64,000 bases of DNA from Stomoxys calcitrans (Eukaryota; Arthropoda; Insecta; Diptera; Muscidae): positions 50,687,280 through 50,751,279 of the forward strand of contig NC_081552.1 in assembly GCF_963082655.1 (NCBI RefSeq), given 5' to 3'. This document shows, piece after piece, positions 20,814 to 30,300 of this stretch. Within the stretch, counting starts at the first letter, position 1. Every line of letters begins with the position of its first letter. The notes beneath the pieces were generated by a model. That model worked only from the letters and a program-made list of their open reading frames with translations, made no database searches and was not told where the DNA came from. Position numbers and translations under genes: made by a program.

Positions 20814-21374
20814 TACAAGGCGGATTTAAAAAAGTGATCTCACGCGAACAGCTGTTAACAGCCGGTTATGTTTGACGGTATTAAAATGTCAGATTTTTGT
20901 TTGCATGCTCTTTGTTGTTATCATCTTTCTTGCATATTCTTTGCTCATGCATGAATACGTATACACACATGCACCGAAAATATTTTGTGTGTGTTGGCAA
21001 AACGTCGATTAGCTTGACGACAAGATGGCGGATTGCTCCATATGATTTGTGGTTGTTGTACAAATTAGACCACCTTTAATTTAATTTACGTCTTACTTGA
21101 TTACAGCAGGCTAAAGGCTCTATCATACTTCATATTCTTGTCTTATGACATACCACTTTTTATGTAGCATTGGTATTTCATTATGTGTGTCAAACTTGCC
21201 CATTAATACACCATTCATCATTTATGCTATCACACTACTGTGCTTTTGTATGACAGTAGTGATTTTTTATGGCTACAAATTGTTAAAGATTCATTCACCT
21301 TGCAACAAAAACAGCAGATTTCTTCATGTTTTTGTCAGAAGGAATACAGCACCGCTCTTATCGAAAAAATAAAA

Positions 21375-21489
21375 CCCCGTTTACACTGTTCATTAAATCC
21401 GGATTTAAAGCTCTCGTCAACTGATTTTATAAAGGGAAAAGAGATGATCGAGCCATTAAATCCGGATTTTAAGAGCAGTGTAAATAGGA
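21375..21489. mobile_element. M3, 115-bp MITE nested in M1
   Basis: ccccgtttacactgttcatt and attaaatccggatttaa at the left face their inverse at the right (ttaaatccggattttaagag and cagtgtaaatagg). The inverted ends cover most of the element, so it would fold into a long hairpin. Confidence 0.7.
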
Positions 21490-21841
21490 TTTAACAGTGC
21501 TATTTTGAAAAGTCATTTTCATGTGTTATTTTTATTCGTATCACACTATATGTCCAACTTCATGGTGCAAATAAGAGGTAGTGTCATTAGCACAACAACA
21601 AAAATCTACTCTCAACGAAACCACTTTCAGTGTTTTATATTTTATTTTCATCATTTTAACATTTTTATTGCTTATGTGTTGAATATCGGATCAAAAAAAA
21701 ACATATTTTTATGATTTTAGAAAAAAAAATCACAGCTGTGTTATCAGGACTTAGATTTACTGCAAAACCAAAACAAAAATAAAAAATTGTACTCAGCTGT
21801 TCGCATGGCCTCAATATAAATGCATCCTGCTGCAACTTTAA

Positions 21842-22085
21842 TAATACTGACTTCATTCACAGCGAAAATGGCTATTAAATTATTGCGAAAGCCGAAGGAA
21901 AGTCAAACAACAACACACAACGAAGACATCAATACCACAGCAGAGTTCATACGACCCATTTCGTTTAATTACATTTGCAATTAAAATTGTGCGAAATTTA
22001 TACTGCTGCGACATGTCGCTACTATTTTGCTCGTTTTATAGTGCGTTTTGACAGTCGTTCGTGTGAAAAGCCGAAGTCAGTACTA
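21842..22085. mobile_element. M4, short element with agtactgactt ends
   Basis: Begins taatactgacttcattcaca and ends gccgaagtcagtacta, an imperfect 13-bp inverted repeat. A related left end lies at 22749 (tagtactgactttattcgca). No coding frame. Confidence 0.55.
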
Positions 22086-22424
22086 GGCTTATGACAAGAA
22101 CATGTAGTGTGATGGCACCTTTTCGTGCTTGTTTGCATTCTTTCTTTTCGGGTTTTTTACATTTTACGCATGAGTTTATGATGACCGATTGTCTGCAAAT
22201 TACATTTTAATTAAAAAAAAACGCAAAATACATCTTTTAAATTGGCGTAAGAGGATCGTTTTAACAAGAAAGTGCCCCGACAAGAACTTTGAAACTTGGA
22301 GAAGTTTGTAAAATTTGAACGATACTTGTCTTGAAAGCAGTGTTTTGTGTTGTTGCCAAATCCAATTGAAACAGGTTAATAATTATATGGGCGAGCTTTA
22401 CACGCGCTTCCATCGCCAGGACAA

Positions 22425-22480
22425 AATGCAAATTTGTCCGTGAACATTCCACTAAGAAACTTCTCACATATCACTGCTAG
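22425..22480 (-). repeat. S1 SINE, 3'-end fragment
   Basis: gcaaatttgtccgtgaacat, tccactaagaaacttctcac and atatcactgct are the inverse of the S1 3' end. Confidence 0.65.
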
Positions 22481-23679
22481 GACGAAACTTTTAAAATCAT
22501 ACGTTAAGTCTTTAGTTCAATTTTACTACTGTAGTTCCTTTTGAATAAAGCCCTATTTCACAATATTCACATAAGCTATTATATAAACAATATTGTTCGA
22601 TTCGGCTGGAATTTAGATTATAATTTATAGGGGCCCCGACGATAGTTATTTTAAATATGATACAACTCTAACCATATTTGGATACCGTCACCATATAAAC
22701 CGATTACTCGATTTAACTTCATGAAGCCGTAGAGAGCTATTTTTTAAAGCCTAGTACTGACTTTATTCGCAGCGAATATACCTATTAAATTTTTGTGAAA
22801 TTCGAAAGACTCATTCTTGGCCCGAACACAAACAAAAGTCAACAACAACACATAACATAGACAATAGCATCGAAGCAGTTCCTTGCAGGAAGTTTGGGGT
22901 ATATTCACCCTATTAACATAAATTACCGGTCATATCACTAGTCATTCTAGTCCATTGCGTGGTTGCTTTGAGGTTTTTTTCTTTTCCCAGAATAGACCGG
23001 TGAAAACACCGGTATAAATGTCTCTATGTTAGGGACAGTTCGTTTTTTCATAAGTATGCAATCATTGTTTTTGGTGATTTTCTTGTACACGCACCGTATT
23101 ATAAAAAACGACGTAGCTCTGGGTGAGTTTTTTTGCTTCGAACAAAACATACCAAAATAAAACAACAACTTAAACCGTTACTAGTGCGCAGAGAAGTTGG
23201 TGTTTTTGCTTTGGCTGCAGTTTGACATAAAAGCAGGTAAGTACAGAAATATTTGCTAAATCCAAATAATATGCGCTAAATGATGCATAAAAAATTAATT
23301 ATTTTTTTACTCTTTTTTTAGAAGCAATTCCACTGATGATAAATGATAGAAGGACAACGCAACAGTTTAGAAAAGCGATATATTTAATAAAAAGAAGATA
23401 TTTAAAAACTAAAGGCACTATATTTGCTTTTCGCGATATTTTTCGCCGATTAATTTTCATAGAAAATGGATTTTAAAGCAAAAAAACTTGCTGATTTCAT
23501 TCAGTAGGATATTCATTACTTATGGTAAAATTTCAATAAAATTGTCATTTTATCATTGTTATTTGCGTAGAAAAAACAACATAAAAAATAAATAAAGTTA
23601 AGTTTTGTTGTATATGTTGTTTCTTTATATTTCTTAAATTAGAAAACAAAAACAAAAATACAAGTTTGCTTTTTTGTTC
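22481..23679. other. AT-rich intergenic DNA with one M4-like end
   Basis: 22749-22890 resembles M4 (tcgcagcgaatatacctatt, acaaaagtcaacaacaacac). ccggtgaaaacaccggt at 22997-23013 is a small palindrome. Otherwise no gene or repeat was assigned. Confidence 0.4.
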
Positions 23680-24310
23680 TAACGGTACTTTTGTCTAATA
23701 AGATGAAATTATGACAACCAAAAAGTCTGCGTTCACTTTGTTTACTTCGAAAGTACCGTTACTTTTTATGATGCTTGTTCTTATTTTTGATCAGTTTCAG
23801 TTCATTATCATAACAAGTGATAGTTACACGAGTTTTTTTAAAAAATTATAAATTTGGAAACATGAAAACTAAAGGAAAGGAAATATGCATATCTGAAAGA
23901 AAAATAATTATTAAATTGTGGAAAGAAGGACAAAGCTTTAGAAATACTGGTGGAACCGTTGGAAGAACGTATTCTTCTGTCCAGCGCGTAATTAATAATT
24001 ACAAAGAAACCGGCATTATAACTTCAAAGCTTCGGCCTGGGCGTCCAAACAAATTATCCGTTAGAGAAGAGCGCAAAGTGATTAATATGGCAAGCAACAA
24101 CCCTCGTACCAAAACAAAATTGTTGAAAATATTAAAACAATGTTTAAAAAAAGTATCTGTGCCGAAACTGCCAGAAAAATATTACATAGAGCTGGATTTT
24201 ATGGAAGAGTTGCTCGAAGAAAGCCGTATATTTCAGGCATAAACAGACAAAATCACCAGTTCTCAACCCCATTGAGCATCTTTGGGATCTTTATATACCT
24301 ATTACACGTT
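23680..24310 (+). pseudogene. Tc1-like transposase remnant with the catalytic core deleted
   Basis: 23861-24130 encodes an HTH region with ISERKIIIKLWKEGQSFRNT, a GRPNKLS hinge and VINMASNNPRTKTKLL. A frameshift leads to AETARKILHRAGFYGRVARR followed by KPYISGINR. Directly after that comes LNPIEHLWD-like sequence in another frame (24256-24288), so about 130 residues including the first two catalytic Asp are missing. A 12-bp inverted pair, taacggtacttt (23680-23691) and aaagtaccgtta (23750-23761), sits upstream and may be part of the old end. It is a different lineage from the intact element at 2485. Confidence 0.8.
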
Positions 24311-24627
24311 TTATCCGCAATAAAAAAAAGTTTTTTTATTAATGCAAAACATATCAATTATTTCCTTTTATTAAATTGGTAAAAATGTTATTTGAGAAAA
24401 GGCACAACTTTCAAATAAATTAATTTATTGAGTTAGTAACCGCTTTAATTAGATTTTTGAGCTTGTCATAAATCCAAATTACAAAATTGTTAATCAATAA
24501 TACAAATTCGTGTCCGATTAGGTCAGATTTCAGCGAATTTTTTAATTCAATGTACACATGTTTTTAATGGACCATGTTTTTAATTTTTTCTGTGGATGAT
24601 GAAGGTTCATGTAGGTCTACGCGTTCA
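24311..24627. other. AT-rich DNA, no gene recognised
   Basis: No repeats or frames could be assigned beyond the tail of the Tc1 remnant. Confidence 0.35.
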
Positions 24628-24690
24628 GTCCCATGGCAGCCGGTTGTACGTACCTACATGTACAACATACAAAACAACAACAACAATGAA
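24628..24690 (+). repeat. S3 fragment, internally deleted
   Basis: tcccatggcagccggttgta followed by cgtaccta, then an aacaacaacaac tail. The middle of S3 (gcaagggctgccgcctcagt) is absent. Confidence 0.6.
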
Positions 24691-25014
24691 ATTATGGAGG
24701 ATGGTTAATAGGATGATGACTTTTTTTTCAAAAATTATTTCCTGTTGCACGAGTGAATGAAATGTTGTCTATTTTTTCCATTTAAATATTAAAAATGGTC
24801 ACGCACAAGCCACTTTGAAATTAAATTTTTGTGAAATTTTAAAATCATTTTGTATGTGAGTTTTTTTTTTATCGAATAACCATATACATAAGATTTTATC
24901 TAAACTCGAATAAAAACTCATCAAAACTTGATAGAGGGTAACGAGGTTTTAAAAAAGTCATCCACCCTAGTGGTCAATTTCTATTTATTTCTTACGTTGT
25001 TGTGGATGCATTGA
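24691..25014. other. AT-rich DNA, no gene recognised
   Basis: No gene or repeat family could be assigned. Confidence 0.35.
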
Positions 25015-25375
25015 GGAAGCTAGTGATGGTCATTGGGCTTGGCATAAAGCCCTGACAGGCTGAGCTGGTACTACTCACCAGAAGGTGTAAGCTTGTTGTT
25101 TTCGGGTTAGCAGGCGCTATCACTATTGATAGGGGTCATGGAATTGCAATTCCAAGACTTTGACACATAAAGAGGCAGACTTATGCAGGGTTTTTGGGGA
25201 TAGGGAGGAGTTATGGACGGTTGGGCATCAATTCTTCCACTGCACTGCAGTAGAGGGGGGAAGGCATAGGTTCATGTATGAAAATTAGTTGAATGTTCCG
25301 TATACTGATTAGCTGCAGCTTTTCACCCTAACCGTACATAATTATAACAACCACAACAGCAACAAACTTAAAACG
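25015..25375 (+). pseudogene. LINE C-terminal fragment
   Basis: Broken frames give RVFGDREELWTVGHQFFHC, which resembles the Cys/His-rich C-terminal end of LINE polyproteins (CxxC...EHxxxxC). The tail acaaccacaacagcaacaaa ends it. Too decayed for a clade call. Confidence 0.5.
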
Positions 25376-25384
25376 AACCTCAGC

Positions 25385-26245
25385 GTACGTGTTCTTACTT
25401 TTTTCGTCATAGGAGAGGCACATCCCGGAGTCCCTTCTCCACACGCTTCTGGTCCGTGCCGGGATTGAAAAGAACCCTGGACCCTGGTTCTGTTCGGTTT
25501 TCCAGAACCGCCTCCATCATCGGTCGGTGTCGGTGTGGTGTAACCGGTGCATGGAGTGGGTGCAATTTCGATCTTGCTCTGGCCTTACGTCACTACGGGA
25601 GTATAGTCGTACTGAATATGTTGCAAGGTGCTGTGCAAACATAGGCAGCAGTGGGTAACAAGCGTCGTCGTAGCGTTCTGAGTCCTCGTCGTCGGGCTAT
25701 GTGACCCCTCCTGTGCTGCAATATGTATACCCCAGTCTCAATATTGCTGGACCAGTGCCCGGAAGTGTATCTTTCATGCAATTGAATTACAATGGTCTCC
25801 GAGGCAAGATCACCTATCACTTTTGGTGAGATGACCCAGGTTATTCATTCCATTCGTCATATCCGTGCAGTTATGGCAGCAGATGGGGTGTATGTGGTCC
25901 TTAGAGAACGACCGCCTCCGATTGCACCTGAAGAAATTAACCTCCTCCGGCAAACCAGATTAGTTCTGACTCAATTACGACCCGGCAGATGCAGGCGTCT
26001 CAATTCCTACAGAGCAAGGATTAATACCTACGTGCAGGATGTGTGTCTCGATTGTGATCTGGGATTATACGACACACATCACCTGTTTAAGTACACAGCC
26101 AGACCCACTCGACACAGACCCAGATCCTTCTGGACGCATCTCATCTTAGTCGCAGAGTTCCTGGATCTGGGTATTCAACAGAGTCCAGCAGATGAAAGAT
26201 TGAACGCAACACACTGCTACAACAAAAACCTTAAGGCAAAATTAT
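25385..26245 (+). pseudogene. Jockey-like LINE deletion derivative lacking endonuclease and RT
   Basis: The 5' portion (25385-25790) matches the 5' end seen inverted at 12165-12233. In one frame it encodes a Cys-rich VWCNRCMEWVQFRSCSGL segment and then the first residues of the endonuclease (QLNYNGLRGK). At about 25805 it jumps to the extreme C-terminus: ERPPPIAPEEINLLRQTRLV, QLRPGRCRRLNSYRARINTY, QDVCLDCDLG, ARPTRHRPRSFWTHLILVAE. It ends aacgcaacacactgctacaa plus an AAC-rich tail. Both ends survive while more than 2 kb of catalytic core is gone, the shape of a non-autonomous LINE derivative. Confidence 0.8.
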
Positions 26246-26329
26246 AAAATTTTTGTTTTGAAGTTTGTGTTTATTTTTGTACGATGGATTCAAAGGTGTC
26301 TTCAATATATATTCATTTATAGATAGTGA

Positions 26330-26634
26330 CACTTGCCCAATAACAAAATATTGAGTACACTATCTGTCATAATCAGTGATTAGTGCAACTCTGATTTTGT
26401 GCATGGTAGCAGTTTGCGCCATTTTTCGTTGGTTGTGTTATATGGTTCTTAACTATAATACACACACAACCAAAACTCGTTGACGGATAGTGAACTTCGC
26501 TGTTTATGGAACTCAGCTGTTTACGGTACACTACATGGTAATTATGCCCTGGGTTTGGCCCACACAATATCAGAGTTGCACCAATCACTGATTTTGTCAG
26601 ATAGTGCACTCAATATTTTGTTGTTGGGCAACTG
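26330..26634. mobile_element. M2 MITE with ~69-bp inverted ends
   Basis: The left end cacttgcccaataacaaaat and the inverted right end cagttgcccaacaacaaaat continue matching over about 69 bp (ending near caactctgat) at roughly 90 percent. The core holds ggttgtgttatatggttctt and ccaaaactcgttgacggata. No coding frame. The target duplication is unclear. Confidence 0.8.
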
Positions 26635-26960
26635 CCACTACCTGGAAAAGAATATATCTTGACTCCTACTACCTGTAAATGAATATATCTTGGTTGTATA
26701 GTTGATTTCGTTGTTTTTGGGCAAGTGACCCAACCTTGTTAATTCAACCATGGTATAATTGAGATTCTCAATGTTCATGGAGGCCTTTTTACGGCATGTG
26801 ACATAACCTTATTGATTGAACCATGTATATTTTCATCACAAGTTTTTTTGTTTTGCAAACTTTCTATATTTTTTCATGTGTTAAGTAAAGTAAAGTAAAT
26901 TCTTTATTGAGTCTCTTCTTACTTTGACATTAAATGCTTAACGAACGGTTAACAGCTAAA
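26635..26960. repeat. Short direct repeats and a possible LINE tail
   Basis: gtgacccaaccttgttaatt (26725) recurs as gtgacataaccttattgatt (26799), about 75 bp apart. At 26883-26900 a taaag/taaagt repeat, inverted, resembles the poly tail of a LINE 3' end, but no coding part is attached. Confidence 0.4.
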
Positions 26961-27199
26961 CCTTAGAACTATATATGTCTTGTTCTAAATTTCGATTATG
27001 TTGTATATAAGCTTCTTGCTATTTGAGAGAGTATACATGTATGAACATACATCATGTGTTAAGGAACCGCAATGGCTTTTGCTCAATTCAATGTATAGAT
27101 GACCCATTGTTAATAAAAATTGCTTTTGGCAAAGTGTTGTATTTTAGACATATTTGTTGGTTGTGCATCGTTGTTTTGGTCACAGAACCTAAAGAAACG

Positions 27200-27391
27200 T
27201 CAAAAATAAAAATTAAATTAAACGTCAAAAAGTTTAAAAGAAGAAGAACAATAGAAAAAATATATCAGGAAAAAAGGAGGCGGAATTTGGGAAGCAAAAT
27301 CAAGTGCATTTTATCATTGATAATTGATAAAAAAAGGGCAAAATAATTGAGTAAAAACTCTTGTAATAAAATATAAAGCAGATATATCAAA
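27200..27391 (+). promoter_or_regulatory. Probable 5' UTR of flower
   Basis: A/G-rich sequence directly upstream of the flower ATG, without repeats. The transcription start cannot be placed. A tatataag at 27004-27011 is a possible but unsupported TATA box. Confidence 0.35.
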
Positions 27392-27394
27392 ATG
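27392..27394 (+). other. fwe: flower coding exon 1 (start codon only)
   Basis: caaaATG is followed at once by the donor gtgagt (27395), so the first coding exon contributes only Met. The next exon begins Ser-Phe-Ala, as in Drosophila. Confidence 0.85.
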
Positions 27395-30300
27395 GTGAGT
27401 TTGTACCGAGTAAAATACTTTGACCGCATGTGTAGAACTGTGGAGGTGGCCCTATTTCCTAATTGCCAACAATGCTGAAGTTAGCGAATGATGCAGCAAA
27501 TTAGGCTCAGCGCTAAGTGCCTTTGATAAGGAATAATGTATTTCAAAATCCCTTCAATAATCCTATCTTGATATTTCAGAGTTTTGCGGATAAGATCACT
27601 AGTCTGATGGCCAGGCCCAATCAACAGCCTGGACCAGCAGATGATCAGCCCTGGTACTTCAAATATGGTGTACGATTTCTTGGAATTACAGGAGCTTTCT
27701 GTAAGTATACATATGGGTTTTATAATTTTGAGGAAAGAAATAATTTTTGGGACACCTAGCTATATAGCTTTTAATGTTTCTTGAGAAAAAAAATCGGTTT
27801 GTGGGCCATAATATGTTGGTAGGAGCATCGATTTTTTTGTGTACCTTTTTTGATTCTTCGATTTTTCCTGTATATGCGTGTATACAGAGTTTGTATGTAT
27901 GCAAGCCATCGTCGAGTGAGTTTGGTCGTCTCTTGTTATCATTAATTTACGCTCATGTTGTACATGGTGCTTGTTTTTTTTTGTTTTCTGTTGTTTTTTT
28001 TTTTTGGCCCAAGAAAGCAGTGGTTTGCGTTTCTGTGGTGGTATCTTTCAGAACGAATATGAGTAAACGTGTGAATGGGTGGGTGGGCGTTCGACTGGTT
28101 GTCCTATAACAGTTTTTTTTGTAGGGTACTGGTTTCCGTTAAGTTTGCTGGGTTACTTTTAAGGTCGTTCTGTTACATTTTACATTCTTTTTTGTCATGG
28201 GTGACATTGATGTAGAAGGAAAGTATACCACCCCCAAAAACCCCCTTACGCATAGTTAGGTATGTATGCATGTGATTATAGGACAAGAAAACAACAGTTG
28301 TTTTTGTATACATTTTTGACAGTAGAAATTACATGGAATATGGGTTGACATTTTCATGCTCCCCTCCACTTGCAAGATTTTCCGAAATGTCAAATACTCT
28401 TACATTTAATTATTGTTCTCTAATTGCTGTGATAACAAATTTGAATGAATAAAAAATAATTTGGTAGTAAAATGTGCAAATTATCTATAGGGCTTGGTCA
28501 AAAGCTCCCAAATTGGCCCTTAGTTGGTTGTGAATTGCATTTGATTCATCAAATAATAATCATTATTTTTTTGTTGTTCTCAGCAAAAGCAAGTGGATTA
28601 AATTACTCTTATGCTTCAATGGTTTCACTTGCGGTTTTTTTTGAAATGGTGTATGACATATACACCCACATAGTAACAGATAAGAGATGCATTCTCAATG
28701 TTGAAGGAGGCATGATTACATAAACCACCGACCCACAATAAATAAATGATTTACAATGAGCATTCTGTCGTCTACAACAATAACTTTCATTTATGTTAGT
28801 ATAGTACAATGAATGTATTTATTTCTATTTAATAGAATGTGCACATTATGGAAAATTTTTGATTTTGATTTTACCAAAGCAGTGTAGACAAATTAAATGC
28901 TCTTTGCAGATAGATATTAAGAGACTCAAACGGCGCGGGATAGCTGTGAGCACAACACAGGCTGGAACATTGAGGTCCGATCTGTGTGGTGTTCACTTCT
29001 GTCACGAGACGCTTGGCTGCGAGCTACCTGGTACGTCCACAGGTTACGGATAGAGGAATTCTTTAAATGGAGTAGGTGCAACGGCAGTCGCGGCAATCAG
29101 GGCTATCGAGCGGAGAGTCTCAGTGAGGGGCCGGATGGCACCGGCTCTTGCACAAATACTGAATGCCTATGATGCTTGATATTACAAGGCTGGTTGTTAG
29201 CGCCTTTAAATAACCAATTGCCGCTTGTTTCCGCGGCGATCGGTCCTGAACGAGCCTGCATGGCATTTTAGGTGACAATATTTAGGCATAAATTAATTTG
29301 AATTGCCATTAAAAAGATTAAGATAAAGCAAAATAGAATTCCTAATAACTATTTCATCTTAAGAGACCATAAAAAGAAATCAAGAGCCTTACGAGTAAAC
29401 ACTTTAAAGGCGACAGTTTAAAAAATTGAGAAAAAAAAAGTATATAAAAATAAAACAAAACTACAAAAGGCCTTGAAAGACAATGGTATGGTTTTGCTTT
29501 ATGCATCATCCCAAAACACTATTAACAGCGGTCTCCACTGCAGTCGTACAGTTATCAATCCAGGATCATTCCTGCCCAAAGATTGCTGCCATTCTTCAAA
29601 TCTGCGGCTACAACAACAACAGCCACATATTTAAAGTGGTCCTTACTGCACTGAGGTTTACGTATTGGGATCGACACAAAACCCGACCCCCTTCGCAAAT
29701 CAGCGGCTGCAACAATAACACTCACCTTTTAATAGATCGAAGAACGTGCGTGCACTTTTAAACTTGCTGTAGAGTAGCTGGCGCGAAGTGTTCCAAATGC
29801 AAACGGTCACAATTCTTTGGGTGAAAATACTTTTTAATTGATTCAAGTGACGAAAATGTGTTGGAGCAATCTAAATTTCCGAATCCTTTCACTTTTATTC
29901 GACATGACCACCTTTTGCCTTGACTATTGCTCTGAGTCGGTCATAAAACAAATTGTAAGCTGTACGAACGTGTTGGGTTTCTGAGTAAAACGTTCTCTAA
30001 TGCGAAAAAATATCGCGTTTACTTAACCGATCGCACGAACTACAATTTGAAACCAAGAACGCCACCCGAAGTAATTTTCCATCTCAAGTGATGGTGTGGG
30101 CAACTGTGATCGCTCTCTAATTATTTTCACTGAGTCTAACATCAAAATAAATGCTACTCATTATCGGGAAAAATAATTTGGAATTCTGCTTTGGAGCCGT
30201 GAGCATGCAAACATTTCGGTTTTAAACCATGGTCGTTACAACAGCCACATAAAGCACGTGTAAACCAAGAACGGTTAAAATATCATGTTCCGCACTTCAT

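Larger units (their letters stand above)
19798..21086. mobile_element. Element with ~270-bp inverted arms
   Basis: The left arm 19798-20079 and right arm 20815-21086 pair along their whole length with indels. Shared segments include ttgtacaacaac, tcaagct.atcgac, aacaacaaagag.atgcaaac and ttaataccgtcaaa. Identity looks roughly 70-75 percent by eye, so it is old. The 735-bp spacer holds an M2-related fragment and the S4 SINE. There is no transposase frame. A fold-back transposon, a long-TIR MITE or an inverted duplication are all possible. Confidence 0.8.
21113..22123. mobile_element. M1 MITE-like element, copy B, with nested insertions
   Basis: The left end aaaggctctatcatacttca and the right end near 22123 (aaaaggtgccatcacactac inverted) match M1. 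The core caacaaaaacagcagatttc and gtttttgtcagaaggaatac matches copy A. Two further elements interrupt it: M3 at 21375-21489, and the segment 21579-22085 that includes M4. Confidence 0.7.

Noticed and set aside
27774..28109. 111-codon plus-strand frame after flower exon 2
   Set aside because: Composition is T-rich and without domain similarity, and it lies within intron 2 beyond a good donor. Read as chance.
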